Shown here: positions 45,527-58,699 of the stretch, one piece after another
How the letters are laid out: the number at the start of each line of letters is the position of its first letter
Numbering within the stretch: the stretch's first letter is position 1
Origin: Parasitella parasitica
Lineage: Eukaryota > Mucoromycota > Mucoromycetes > Mucorales > Mucoraceae
Assembly: GCA_025201805.1 (NCBI GenBank)
Contig: MU619283.1
Coordinates: forward strand, 39,381 to 103,380
DNA: 64,000 nt
Reading direction: 5' to 3'
Notes under the pieces: generated by a model
The model's database searches: none
The model's input: the letters and a program-made list of their open reading frames with translations, nothing else
What the model was told of the DNA's origin: nothing
Program-made: the position numbers and the translations under genes

Positions 45527-48500
45527 ATGTCTCCTATTGAATTGGAAAACACTTCATGGGCCGGTGCAATTCCTCCTGCCCAAGGTCTGTATAACCCTGA
45601 ATTGGAAAAGGACGCCTGTGGTGTCGGCTTCATGGTTCATGTCAAGGGCAAGCGCTCTCACAAAATTTTGTCTGAAGCCAGCCATATCCTTTGCAACATG
45701 ACGCATCGTGGTGCCAGCGGTGCTGATATCAGAGATGGCGATGGTGCTGGCGTCATGCTCTCTATTCCACATCAGTTCTTTGTCAATGAGACTTCCCGCG
45801 AGTTGGGCATAACGCTGCCTGCTGAAGGCCAATACGCTGCCGGTAATCTTTTCATGAAGGGCGACCCTGAATCCGTCGCTGAAACCAAAAAGGTCTTTGA
45901 GCAACTTGCCGAAGCATTGCATTTAAAGGTTCTTGGCTGGCGTTCTGTCCCCAGAGACTCCACCATCATTGGCCCCGCTGCAAGATCAAAGGAGCCTGCA
46001 ATTGAGCAGCCCTTTGTCGTGTTGGCCGATCAGTCCAAGCCCTTTGACGAGGCTTACTTTGAGCGCCAGCTCTATGTCCTGCGCAAGCACTCTACCCACA
46101 CTCTCACCATGAAGAAATGGTTCTATGTGTGCTCTCTCTCCAATAAGAACATTGTATACAAGGGACAGCTCACTCCCAAGCAGGTGTACATGTATTTCCA
46201 CGATCTGAATAACGTCCAGGTTACAACCCACTTTGCTCTCGTCCACTCTCGCTTCTCTACAAACACCTTTCCTTCCTGGGACCGTGCACAACCTATGCGT
46301 TGGTGTGCTCACAATGGTAATTTTTTCGTTTCTGATTATGTAATGCAATTTTTTCTAGTTTGGACTTTTATTTTTAACGCTATTTCCTCTTGTAGGCGAA
46401 ATCAATACTGTCCGTGGCAATAAGAACTGGATGCGCTCCCGTGAAGGCGTGATGGCATCTGACAAATTTGGAGACGAACTGGAGCTGCTCTATCCCATCA
46501 TCGAAGAGGGCGGTTCTGACTCTGCTGCCTTTGACAATGTACTGGAGCTGCTGGTCATTAATGGCGTATTAACCATGCCCGAGGCTGTCATGATGATGAT
46601 TCCCGAAGCCTGGCAAAGCAACGACCAAATGAGCCCTGAAATGAAGGCCTTTTACAAGTGGGCTGCGTCTCTGATGGAGCCTTGGGATGGTCCTGCTCTT
46701 TTCACGTTTGCTGATGGTCGTTACTGCGGTGCCAATCTCGATCGCAACGGTCTTCGTCCCTGTCGCTACTATTTGACTTCAGATGATATCATGATCTGCG
46801 CCTCTGAAGTGGGTACAGTCTTCATCGACCCCGAGACCATTGTTGAAAAGGGTCGTCTCAAGCCTGGTCGTATGCTCTTGGTCGACACTGTGGAAGGTAA
46901 AATTGTCGATGATAAGCAGCTCAAGTTGCAGACTGCTGCCAAGCGTAACTTTATGGATTGGGTCATGAAGCAAAACATCGAGCTGAGCAATATCGTTGAA
47001 AAGGCCAATGCCGTGAAGCCTTTCTCTGCTGATTTGGACGACACCTCTGTCCAGACTGATCCCCGTCTCAAGGCCTTTGGTTACACTCTTGAGCAACTGA
47101 ATCTGATCATGGTCCCCATGGCTTCTACCGGTAAAGAGCCCTTGGGTTCTATGGGTAACGACACTGCTCTCGCCTGTCTTGCTGAACAACCTCGTCTTAT
47201 CTACGAATACTTTCGCGAGCTGTTTGCTCAAGTCACCAACCCTCCTATCGATCCTATCCGTGAAGAAATCGTCATGTCTTTGCAGTGCTATGTTGGCCCT
47301 GAAGGCAATATTCTTGAGATTGACGAAAACCAATGTCACCAGTTGGCCCTCTCTTCTCCCATTTTGTCTATGGAGGAGCTCTCTGCCATCAAAAACATGG
47401 ATCAATTCTACCCTTCGTGGAAAGTGGCTACCATTGATATTACTTTTTCCAAATCTGAAGGCGTGCAAGGCTACGTTGATACTTTGGAGCGCGTTTGTAA
47501 CGAAGTGTCCCAAGCTATCAAGGACAAGTACAAGGTGGTTGTTCTCTCTGACCGAGCTGTCAATGCCGATCGCGTTGCCATCTCATCTCTGATCGCTGCT
47601 GGCGGTGTTCACCACTACCTGGTCCGTAACAAGGAACGCAGCCGTATTGCGCTCATGGTCGAAACTGCTGAAGCCAGAGAAGTCCACCACTTTTGTGTCC
47701 TCCTCGGTTACGGTGTCGATGCCGTTTGTCCATATCTGTCTTTGGAGGCCATGATGAAGCTTCATCGTGAAAGAGCCGTGCACGAAGGCTTGACCCCTGA
47801 AAAGTTGATCTATAACTTCAAGAAGGGTATCGACAATGGTATCCACAAGGTCATGTCCAAGATGGGTATTTCTACTCTGGCTTCGTATAAGGGTGCTCAA
47901 ATCTTTGAAGCTCTCGGTGTTGACGATTCTGTCATTTCTCGCTGTTTCTCTGGTACCGCATCTCGCATTAAGGGTGTCACTTTTGACATCTTTGCCTTGG
48001 ATGCTTTGACTCTTCACGAAACTGGCTACCCTACCCGTAATATTGTCCAGCCTATCGGTCTTCCCGAATCTGGCGAATACCACTGGCGCGATGGCGGTGC
48101 TCCTCACATTGCTGAGCCTACTGGCATTGCCAACCTTCAAGATGCTGTCCGTAGAAAGAACCAGACTTCTTACGATGCCTACTCTCGCAACGCATACGAA
48201 GCCATCAAGAAATGCACTCTTCGTGGTATGCTCGACTTTGATTATGAAAACTCCAAAGAGATTCCTATCGAGCAGGTCGAATCCTGGGATAACATTGTCA
48301 AGCGTTTTGTAACTGGCGCCATGTCTTATGGTTCCATCTCCATGGAAGCACACTCATCGTTAGCTGTTGCTATGAACAAGCTTGGCGGCAAATCCAACAC
48401 TGGTGAAGGCGGTGAAAAGCCTGAACGCTCTCTTCCTCTTGAGAACGGTGATTCTATGCGCTCTGCTATCAAGCAAGTTGCCTCTGGTCGTTTTGGTGTC

Positions 48501-51500
48501 ACTAGCTTCTATCTCTCTGACTCTGAGGAATTGCAAATCAAGATGGCTCAAGGTGCCAAGCCTGGTGAGGGTGGTGAATTGGCCGGTGGTAAGGTCTCTG
48601 AAGAAATTGCGTCTACTCGTAAAACCACTCCTGGTATTGGCTTGATTTCTCCTCCTCCTCATCATGACATCTACTCTATTGAAGATCTCAAGCAATTGAT
48701 CTATGACCTCAAATGTGCTAATCCTCGCTCCCGTGTGTCTGTCAAGCTTGTGTCTGAGGTTGGTGTCGGTATCGTTGCTGCTGGTGTTGCCAAGGCCAGA
48801 GCTGACCACATCTTGATTTCTGGTCATGACGGTGGCACTGGTGCTTCTCGCTGGACTGGTATCAAGTACGCCGGTCTTCCTTGGGAACTGGGTCTTGCAG
48901 AGTCACACCAAACTTTGGTTCTTAACGATCTGCGTGGCCGTGTTATTGTTCAAACCGACGGTCAACTCAAGACTGGCCGTGATATTGCCATTGCCTGTTT
49001 GCTTGGTGCTGAAGAATGGGGCTTTGCTACTACTCCTCTTATTGCTCTAGGCTGTACCATGATGAGAAAGTGTCATTTGGTAAGCAAAAGTATATTCCAT
49101 TGTAACGTTTACATGAGTTATTAACAGTGTGTGTATCTAGAATACTTGCCCTGTAGGTATTGCTACCCAAGATCCCGAGTTGCGCAAAAAGTTTGAAGGC
49201 TCTCCTGAGCATGTTGTCAACTTTTTCTACTATCTCGCTGAAGAGATGCGTAGCTACATGGCCAAGCTTGGTTTCCGCACTGTCAATGAGATGGTCGGTC
49301 ATGCTGAAAAGCTCAAGGTGAACGAATCTCTCCGCACCTACAAGACCGCCAATTTGGACTTGTCTCCCATCTTGACTCCTGCCTCTACACTGCGTCCTGG
49401 CGTCTCCAACGTTTGTGTCACCAAGCAAAAGCACAACCTTCATGTTCGCCTTGACAACTATCTCATCGAAGAAGCCGAGCCTGCTCTCTCTAACAAGGAG
49501 AAGGTTCGTATTGAAGCTGATGTTATCAACACCGACCGTGCCCTTGGTACCACTCTTTCTTACCACGTTTCCAAGCGCCACGGTGAGGCTGGCCTGCCTG
49601 CTGATACTATCCATGTCAAGTTGAGGGGCTCTGCTGGTCAATCTCTCGGCGCTTTCTTGGCCCCTGGTGTCTTTTTCGAACTTGAGGGTGATTCCAATGA
49701 CTATGTTGGCAAGGGTCTTTCTGGTGGTCAAATCGCCATCTATCCTCCCAAGTGCTCCGTCTTCAAGTCTGAGGAAAACGTCATTGTTGGTAACGTTTGT
49801 CTCTATGGTGCTACTAGTGGCAAGGCCTTCTTCCGTGGTATTGCTGCTGAGCGTTTCTGTGTGCGTAATTCTGGCGCTTATGCCGTCTGTGAAGGTGTTG
49901 GCGACCATGGTTGTGAGTACATGACTGGCGGTCGTGTTGTCATTTTGGGTACTACAGGCCGTAACTTTGCTGCTGGTATGTCTGGTGGTATTACCTACGT
50001 CTTGGACGTCAATGGTGATTTCAAGAAGAACGTCAACATGGAAATGGTTGAACTTGAGACTGTCAACGACGATGAACGTGTTGCCGAGCTGCGTGATTTG
50101 ATCGAAGACCATCGCCACTACACCGGCTCTGAAATTGCCGACCGTGTCCTCAAGAACTTTAACGAGTACTTGCCCAAGTTTGTCATGGTCATGCCTACTG
50201 AATATCGTGCTCTTTTGGAAAAGCAGCGTGCTGAAAAGCTCGCCGCTGCCACTCCTGCTCAGAAGGAATGCACCAAGGTTCACACAAAGACGGAGCCTCA
50301 GCTGGAAGATCTCGAAGACAGCGTATTGGGTGAAGAAGCCATCTTGGCCCGTCGTGCTAAACTGGACAAAGTCCGTGGTTTCATAAAGTACAAGCGCAAG
50401 ACTGACAGCTACCGTAACTCCAAGAAGCGTATTGGCGATTGGGATGAAATTAACAATCGTTTGACCCGCTCTGAGCTCCATGAACAAGCTGCTCGCTGCA
50501 TGGACTGCGGTGTTCCTTTCTGCCAATCTGACACTGGCTGTCCTATTGGTAACATTATCCCCAAGTGGAATGAACTCATTTTCAAGGATAACTGGAGAGA
50601 AGCTCTTGATCGTCTCATGATGACCAACAATTTCCCTGAATTCACTGGTCGTGTTTGGTAAGTAACTTGACTTTTTTGATCTGAAAAGCATTGATTCAGA
50701 GGTATTGTCGTTTGACATCTTGTTGATAACCTTGATCTTTTTTTTTCACTTGCTTTTATGAAACCGTTGCTAATTTGCCATGTTTGTTCTTTATAGTCCT
50801 CAGCCCTGTGAAAATGCTTGTGTTGTTGGTAAGTGACCCACTAAAGGTTTGATTGTGTAATCAAATACTAATATGAATTTTGCTCACAGGCATTAGCGAG
50901 CCTCCTGTTGCTATTAAAAGCATCGAGTGTGCCATTATCGACCGTGGTTTCGATGAAGGATGGATTGTACCTAACCCTCCTGCTAGCCGCACTGGCAAGA
51001 AGGTTGCTGTAATTGGCTCTGGTCCTGCCGGTCTTGCTGCTGCTGATCAACTCAACAAAGCTGGCCATCTTGTTACTATCTACGAGCGTAACGATCGCAT
51101 TGGTGGTCTTTTGATGTATGGCATTCCCAACATGAAATTGGACAAGAAGGTTGTGCAGCGTCGTATCGATCTTTTAGCTGCTGAAGGCATTTCATTCGTT
51201 ACCAATGCTCATATTGGTGCTGACGTTGATGCCAACAAGATTCGTCAAGAAAACGATGCATTGATTGTTGCCACTGGCGCTACTTGGCCCAGAGACCTCA
51301 AGATTCCTGGTCGTGAAGCCGACGGTATTCATTTTGCCATGGACTTTTTGCAAGCCAACACCAAGAGCTTGCTTGACTCGGGTCTGACTGATGGCCACTA
51401 CTTGTCTGCAAAGGACAAGAACGTGATTGTCATTGGTGGTGGCGACACTGGTAACGATTGTATCGGCACGTCTGTCCGTCATGGTTGCAAGTCTGTCATC

Positions 51501-52067
51501 AACTTTGAGCTTCTTCCTCAACCTCCCAGCACTCGTGCTACCGACAACGCATGGCCTCAATACGCTCGTGTCTTCCGCGTTGACTATGGCCATTCAGAGG
51601 TTCAATCTCACTTTGGCAAAGATCCTCGCGAGTACTCTATCCTTTCCAAGGAATTCATTACTGAGGACGGTGTTGTCAAGGGTATCAAGACTGTCCGTGT
51701 AGAATGGACCAAGGACGACGCTGGTCGCTGGGCTATGGCTGAAGTTGCCGGTTCCGAGCAAACGTTCGAAGCTGACCTTGTTCTCCTTTCTATGGGTTTC
51801 TTGGGCCCTGAAAATGCCATCATCAAGCAACTGGAAGTCAAGCAAGATGGTCGATCCAACATTGAGACACCCAAGGGCAAATACGTTACGTCTGTTACTG
51901 GTGTTTACGCTGCCGGTGATTGCCGCCGTGGTCAATCTTTGATTGTCTGGGGCATCAACGAAGGCCGTATGTGTGCACGCGAGGTCGATTACAACTTGAT
52001 GGGCGATACTTATTTGCCTGTTACTGGTGGTATCCAACAACGCATCCTTCCCGGTCTTTCTGCCTAA
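45527..52067 (+). CDS. GLT1: Glutamate synthase [NADH] (GOGAT), single-chain fungal type
   Basis: Converts glutamine plus 2-oxoglutarate to two glutamates with NADH. Exons 45527-46316, 46396-49079, 49141-50657, 50797-50828 and 50890-52067 join in frame to 2066 aa. After a short propeptide (LEKDA) comes the catalytic Cys ([12 protein letters not shown]) of the class II amidotransferase domain. The central domain follows. The FMN/3Fe-4S synthase domain has [39 protein letters not shown] and [13 protein letters not shown]. Then come the GXGXG beta-helix ([20 protein letters not shown]) and the small-subunit part with [55 protein letters not shown] and [13 protein letters not shown]. Codon use is strongly biased to C/T-ending preferred codons, unlike its neighbours, which suggests high expression. 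Confidence 0.98.
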
Positions 52068-52555
52068 GCTACAAGATCGTACTTTATTCCTAAAACTGTA
52101 CAAAATTTATAACGCTATCTGTTGACCCAAGATCTGGTTTCATCTTTATTTTTATATATACATATACATATGCTTGTGTTTCGGCTGCTTTTTGTATTGT
52201 GATTCATTGCGTATGGGGGTACATGATGAATTGTTTTCAAGCAATGCTTTTGTAATTATAGCTTACCTTTACACTACAACCAATAAAGTCTCTGGATTAT
52301 TTAACCACAATCATCATCTTGGAAATCTGTTCTATTGAGCATTGGCAATACTAAACAAGTGTATAAGAGCCCCTTTTTTTTTTTTTTTTTTTTTTTCATT
52401 ATAGGCTCGTATAATTTTTCTATGTTTCAAAACAAATGCCATGAAGATCTCTTTTGATCACTGGCTTTGAAACGATCGGGTGGTGCATCTGGTGTCACAC
52501 TGAACATGCCATTGACTTGCTAACTTGATATTTTTTTTTTTTTTCTTTACAAAAC
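52068..52555. other. Spacer between glutamate synthase and the thiamine gene
   Basis: About 490 bases with a T run near 52375-52396 and a T-rich leader before the next ATG. I looked for a TPP riboswitch core (CTGAGA) and saw none. Confidence 0.55.
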
Positions 52556-54199
52556 ATGTCCATCAATAGAATAGATTACTCGCTCTATCTTGTCACAGAC
52601 CGCTCACTGGTCCCCGAAACCAAGACGTTTCTGGGGCAAATTGAGCGAGCACTGGAAGGGGGTGTTACGCTGGTCCAGCTTCGTGAAAAGGACACCGAGA
52701 CAGGTGCGTTTATCGATTTTGCTTTCAAGGTCAAGGCGCTCACACGCAGGTTTGGCGTGCCATTGATCATCAATGACCGCTTGGACGTTGCTCAGGCGGT
52801 GGACGCTGAAGGTGTGCACATTGGTCAAGACGACATGCCTTTGACTACAGCAAGAAAGATCCTGGGGCCAAACAAGATTATTGGTGTGTCTTGCAATACA
52901 GAAGAGGAAGCTGCCATTGCTATCCGCGACGGTGCGGATTATCTTGGTATAGGCGCTGTCTGGTTTACTTCTACCAAGAAGAATATCAAGGAACCTTTGG
53001 GCACCACAGGTGTGCGACGCATACTTGAATCTATGCAAGGCAACCCTATACCGACAGTAGCAATCGGAGGCATTAATGCTGAAAATGCTTGCCAAGTGAT
53101 AGAAGGCTCAAACACAGGTAAAATTCATATCGATGGGCTTGCAATTGTATCTGCTATCATGGCAGCCGAGGATCCCAAGGTTGCCTGTGAGGAACTCTTA
53201 AAATTGATCCGTCACAGTCTGTCTAAGCTCGGCACAAAAGTCAACAACAACACCGTGGATGATGCTATCCGATTTGCTGTCCAAGCAGCCAAAAACATCA
53301 GGGACACGACACCCATGGTGCATCACATCACTAGTAAGTAACAACGGTATGTGTCTTTGGCTGATTATTTTCGGCTGATTTGGATCCTATAGACTATGTG
53401 GTGATAAACGACAACGCCAATGCAGCACTTGCTGTTGGAGCATCGCCTATCATGTCCACAAACCGCCAAGAAATGGAGGAGCTTGCAGCTGTGAATGGAG
53501 CCATGCTGTTGAATATGGGCACATTGAACGATGTCGATGCCATGATCTTGGCAGCTCAAGCAAACGCTCGCCAGAACAACCCTGTGATCTTGGATCCTGT
53601 TGGATGTGGAGCGACTGTATTCAGGCGTGAGACGCTAAAAAGATTCCTGGATGAATGCAAGCTGGCTGTTGTGAAAGGAAACGCAGGTGAAATATTATCC
53701 ATGGCTGGCCTTGGAGGTAAATCAAGAGGTGTGGATTCCGTCGGAAACAACGAAGAGCAGGTCATGGTGGATGCTGTTAAAATGCTCGCCAAACAAAACA
53801 GTACGTATTTGTCCTGACGCGCAAGAGCATTGTGCCATTTGTTCTAACCATTTATACACGGTAGACTGCGTTATTGGACTCACTGGCCCTATTGACTATG
53901 TCTCTGATGGCGAAAGGGTGTTCGCGATTGAAAACGGGGATGCGTTGTTACCGCTGATTACAGGCAGCGGCTGTATGGTCTCTTCCGTCGTTGCCTGCTT
54001 TGCTGCTGCCAATCGAGATGACTATCTGTTAGCCACTGTCGCTGGTATTCTCACTGTTACTGTAGCCTCAGAAATTGCTGCTGCACGTGAGCATGTCCAC
54101 GGACCAGGCACCTTCCGTGCTGCTCTCATCGATGAGTTACATAATGTCACAAATACGCCAGAGCTTCTCCAGCAGCGCGCAAGACTTCGTACATTATAA
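52556..54199 (+). CDS. THI6: Bifunctional thiamine-phosphate synthase / hydroxyethylthiazole kinase
   Basis: Two steps of thiamine synthesis in one cytosolic chain. Exons 52556-53333, 53393-53800 and 53865-54199 join to 506 aa. The N-terminal ThiE half has YSLYLVTDRSLV, GGVTLVQLREKD, PLIINDRLDVAQAVDAEGVH, IGQDDMPL, GADYLGIGAVWFTSTK and IPTVAIGGINAENACQV. The C-terminal ThiM half has VHHITNYVVINDNANAALAV, GASPIMS, LLNMGTL, PVILDPVGCGATVFR, VVKGNAGEILSMAG and the catalytic Cys region LLPLITGSGCMVSSVVACF. Both active sites look complete. The fusion order is the fungal THI6 one. It ends 86 bases from the convergent dehydrogenase gene. Confidence 0.97.
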
Positions 54200-54285
54200 T
54201 AAAAATTTCACTTGAATATACGTGGACATTTATTTCATTCCGTGATCATCATCATCAAATAAAAAAATAAAAAAAAAGATATACA

Positions 54286-55295
54286 TTAAAGTTTGCCTAA
54301 TCTTGAGCCGTTATCGATTCTAATAACTTCGGCATTGAGCATACCGTTTTCAATGATATGACAAGCAAGCATAGCATATTCATGTGGGAGGCCCATACGA
54401 GCAGGAAAGACGGAATCTTTGATGATTTTAGCCTTTGCAACTTCAAGCATAACAGCCGTCATGTTGGTTTCTACACACACACACAAACACAAATACATGA
54501 GCCTTTTGATTGATACTTTGCAATGAATTGCTTACCGAAAATACCAGGAGCAATGGTCATAACACGAATACCGGCAGGAGCAAGATCTCTGGCCATGGGA
54601 AGAGCCATGCCTACTACGCCAGCTTTTGATGCACTGTAAGCAACTTGGCCGGGTTGGCCATCTTGGAAGGCGACGGAGGCAGTGTTGATAATGACACCAC
54701 GCTCACCATCATCATTGTAGGCATCTTGATTAGCCATCACTTGAGCCACTTGCTTGCAGACGTTAAATGTACCAATCAAGTTGACTCTGACAGTAAACTC
54801 AAAGAGATCCAGGGTCATTGTGTGAGCAGACTTTCCTCGACGAGCGGTTTTAGCAGCGCTTGCTACGCCGCCAGCTGAAATAACGCCAGCAATACGGCCA
54901 AACTTGGCAACGGTTTTCTCTAATGCGATACGGACAGCCTCTTCAGATGTCACATCCACCTTGCCAGCTGCAAAAGCAGTGGGACCCAAAGATGTGGCAA
55001 CCTCTGCACTGAACGACGCCCATCTTCCGTTAATCGTTGATTTTACTCTTTGGTAGGCACTACACACTTACGCTCCATCCTCGTTCAAATCAAAAATCTG
55101 CAGCAACCGTTAGTTATTTGCTATCACTTTGGGAAATAAAGACAACTCACAGCAACATTTGCACCACGAGCAATGAGTTCACGAACAGTAGCCTCGCCAA
55201 GACCACTTGCACTATGTCATATGAGCAATTGCGTACACTGACATTGCTACAACTTACCCTCCTGTTACGATAAAAGTGTTTCCCTTGATTTGCAT
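54286..55295 (-). CDS. Short-chain dehydrogenase, 3-hydroxyacyl-CoA dehydrogenase type 2 (HSD10)-like
   Basis: NAD-dependent short-chain dehydrogenase, by similarity to HSD17B10 acting on 3-hydroxyacyl-CoA or related substrates. The start at 55293-55295 gives MQIKGNTFIVTGG; the TGxxxGxG motif spans the first intron. Next come ARGANVAIFDLNEDG and VDVTSEEAV, then GVISAGGVASAAKT in place of the usual NNAG motif, and VRVNLIGTFNVCKQVA. GVIINTASVAFQDGQPGQVA with YSASKAGVVGM supplies the Ser and Tyr-x-x-x-Lys catalytic residues. APGIFETNM and FPARMGLPHEYAMLACHI match HSD10. Four short introns; the last contains an AC/TG simple repeat (54475-54488). About 255 aa; intact. Confidence 0.9.
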
Positions 55296-55849
55296 TTTGA
55301 TTGTCTGTCAATTGTACAGAAGAAAGAAAGAAAGAAAAATATGAAGCCCGTGGAAATTGTCAGAGAGCAGGCCATTTATGCTGACAAAACCGGTTGATTT
55401 TCACAGGGCAAGCAATGTTACACAGTAGACGCTGTTTTCCCCGCATATTTCGTTTCATCCATTGACATTTCTGCAGCCAACGAGTCAAGCTTATGGATTG
55501 AAAAAGGCGTTTTCGCCGTATTATATGTAGACAAAACTAGAATTACAATACATAGAGTACTTGGCGTGTGATATCGAATAGAAGCACACATGTACAAAAC
55601 GTATAATAATGATGCTTATTGATAAAGAAGAATTATGCATATTTTACTGTACGCTTTTTTATATACTAAATATTTGCAGATCTTTCACAATTTACCTTGG
55701 TTTTCTGGATAAAGATTTTGAGCCTATACAATCATTAAACTTCAACTGAATCTTTTGTCTGATGATCGGATCAAATTGTAGATCAGCGTTACAACAATCA
55801 AAAAAAAAAAGAAGACTGCATTGTTGATGCAGATCATTTTCAGTGTGCC
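55296..55849. other. Divergent intergenic region
   Basis: About 550 bases shared as promoter side by the dehydrogenase (minus) and MFS transporter (plus). AT-rich; no other feature seen. Confidence 0.55.
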
Positions 55850-55857
55850 TATAAATA
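55850..55857 (+). promoter_or_regulatory. Candidate TATA box of the MFS transporter
   Basis: TATAAATA 65-72 bases upstream of the ATG at 55922, a usual distance. Confidence 0.5.
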
Positions 55858-55921
55858 CAGGTTTTGCCATATGGGTATATCTTTGTTTTTTTTTCTTAAA
55901 AACACTGGAATTCAGAGTAAA

Positions 55922-58013
55922 ATGACAAGAAAGCTTGAATCTGAATCCTCGGCAATAACAATTGTAGATATAGGCGAGCCAAAAGCTGCAAGTGAAGAAG
56001 CCGCTGAACCCTATTCAATCTTCTCGACAAAGACCAAGGTCTTGATTGTCATCACTGTATCACTGTCTGGATTCTTTAGCCCATTTTCAACAAACATATA
56101 CTTTCCAGCTCTCAGCATGATTGAAAAGGTACGCACGCAAACAAACATATAGCATCAACAACGGAATATTAAAACATGCAGGCATCATAGGATCTAAACA
56201 TCACTGAGCGAATGGTCAATTTGACTATAACAATGTACATGGTATTTCAGGGAATTGCGCCATCTTTTTGGGGAAGCCTAGCGGATTCCTTTGGGCGTAG
56301 GCCTGTGTACATCGCAACCTTTTTCATCTATTTATCAGCATGTATTGGATTAGCTCTCACAAAAAACTTTGAAACGCTGTTGTCTTTGCGAATGTTGCAA
56401 GCAATTGGCTCCAGCTCTGCCATCGCAGTGGGAGCTGGGTCTGTTGGAGACATCTCAACTCCAGCAGAACGAGGAGGTTATATGGGTATATATTCGATGG
56501 GGAGCTTTCTGGGGCCATTACTCGGCCCTGTGTTGGGTGAGTATATGAATAGATATCGAGTGACTAAATTTAGTTAACATGTTTACAAAAGGGGGTATCT
56601 TGAGTCATGAGCTTGGGTGGAGGTAAAAGCTGTGAATATAACAGAAAAACATGAATAAACTCTAACATACAAGAATTAGATGGATATTCTGGGTGTTGGT
56701 TGCCATGGCAACCCCTCTTTGGCTGGTTCAAATTTTCCTGCTTCCAGAGACATTACGTTCGTTGGTGGGCAATGGGTCCATCTATGCAAATCCAACGCCA
56801 TTCCAAGCCTGGAGAAAATATCAGAAAAACAAGAAAAACAGTGATCGACAGACAGAAAACGCAAAGGGAGCTGAATTGAACAATGAACAGACGGAAATGG
56901 AAACCCAATCTAAATTGCACAATAAAGCTGGCGCTCTTCAACATAATCATAGTTTCTACTCGGCCAAAACAGAATGCTGCAACCATAGTGAGGATAATGA
57001 TATATGCACCGAGGATCCTATTACCTCGCATCCCAAAGCCAGCGGCAGTAATTTGCACGTGTCTGATGCACATTGCTCGAAACGACTCTCGAGTATACCC
57101 AATCCGTTTCAATCCTTAATCTACCTCAAGGAAAAGGATATAGCCATCCTTTTGCTTTACAATTCTTTACAGTATGCTGGCCTATACAGCGTATTGACAA
57201 GTTTAACAGAACTGTTTACAACCATCTACGGCCTCAACGAATTCCAAGTTGGCCTCTGCTTCTTGTCAAATGGATTTGGCGCGTCTATTGGATCTTTTAC
57301 TGCTGGAAGAATTTTGAATTGGAAGTTTAAACAGATAGCACGGTCTCTGAACACGGATGAAAAATTTACCAAAAAGTAACGTGCATTCTTTGTCTTGATC
57401 CGCATCAATAATACTAAATTTTACACACTTTTTTTTTTTTTTTTTTAGAGGGAGTTTAGACCCGGAATTTCCTATTGAAAATGCTAGAATGGGGTTCACT
57501 TGGATATGGGGAATTGTCTTTAACATTGCCATGATCGCTTACGGATGGGCTCTGTTTTACAAAGTGCATTTGGCAATTCCAATTGCAATCAATTTCGTGT
57601 GTATGTTAAATATGAGTTGTGTGTGCGTAATATGCTAACATATCCATTGTTCATAGTGTCCTATGTATCAACATCCACATTTACATCAACAAACACTCTC
57701 TTGGTCGATTTATTCCCTAAAAACTCAGCAGCCATCATTGCATCAAACAACCTAACAAGGTTAGTATTGACACTCCTTTGATCATATATAGAGATGCGAG
57801 GGTCCTTATTTTCATTGGTTTATCTACTGTAGATGCTTCTTGGCTGCAGCGGTAGTTATGATTGTGCAACCAGGGATTCAGGCGATCGGTGTAGGCTGGC
57901 TATTTACAACCATCTCACTTGTCCTTCTAGTCTCCAGGGTAACTATAGTAGTCTTGTTAAAATGTGGGCCAAAATGGAGAAAGGAACGTTTAGCGCGCCA
58001 GCAGAAAGAGTAG
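55922..58013 (+). CDS. MFS transporter, DHA1 (drug:H+ antiporter / dityrosine-transporter-like)
   Basis: Twelve-helix proton antiporter, probably at the plasma membrane. The ATG at 55922 opens an acidic cytosolic N-terminus; helix 1 is LIVITVSLSGFFSPFSTNIY. Motif A between helices 2 and 3 is GSLADSFGRRPVYI, motif C-like sequences are MGIYSMGSFLGPLLGPVLG, and GWRWIFWVLVA follows the second intron. A long hydrophilic central loop (about 150 residues, with Asn/Glu/His/Cys) separates the halves, as in Qdr/Dtr1-like carriers. The second half includes NSLQYAGLYSVLTSLTELF, FTWIWGIVFNIAMIAYGWAL and STNTLLVDLFPKNSAAIIAS. Five or six short introns; ends at 58013 after a basic tail. About 560 aa, intact. 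Substrate unknown. Confidence 0.9.
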
Positions 58014-58175
58014 CTGGATTTTGTATTTATAGAGTATATATATAATATATGATGATGATAAAAATAAATAGAGATAAGCTGCAGATCTCCTCTGTACATG
58101 TATAAATATAAACAAGTATCTGCAGCGTTTTGCGATCCTCATGTGTATAATGCATGCCGTATCTATTAGAGAGGC

Positions 58176-58647
58176 TTACTTTTTTCGGATAATTGTAAGC
58201 CCATCAAATATGGGTAAACTAACGGATTCTACTCGAGGATCATTTGCTACATGCTGATTAAACTTGTGTACCTTTAAAGCTGTCTTTTTGATATTTTCTG
58301 ATGCTGATTCATGCTTTTCTTTGTCGGCTTCCGCTTGATTGTCGCTGTGGCCTGCCTGTTTATGAACAAACCCAAAGAATAGGACTAGGATGTACAGTCA
58401 GCATTAATATCTATAAACTGTACGGAGCGTATTTAAAAACAACTTACCGTTATCAGCTAGGATGATCCCTCTATCCGAAAGTAAATCATACTTGAGGATT
58501 GAATCAAAGTACTTGATGTACCCTCCTTTATCAGCATCTAATGCTTTGTTTGAATAAAACTTGGATTACACAATCTCTAGTAAATCTTACCCAGAAAAAT
58601 CAAATCATATTTTGCATTGGAAGGTTTCGTTTGCCCTAGATAAGCCA

Positions 58648-58699
<52 letters not shown>

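Noticed and set aside
49039-50718. A 559-codon minus-strand open frame and similar long ones at 46779-47513 and 47583-48353
   Set aside because: They lie opposite the glutamate synthase exons and show no motifs. They result from the strong codon bias of that gene.
52068-52555. Possible TPP riboswitch upstream of the thiamine gene
   Set aside because: Fungal thiamine genes can carry one, but I found no conserved CTGAGA core or paired stems here or in its introns.
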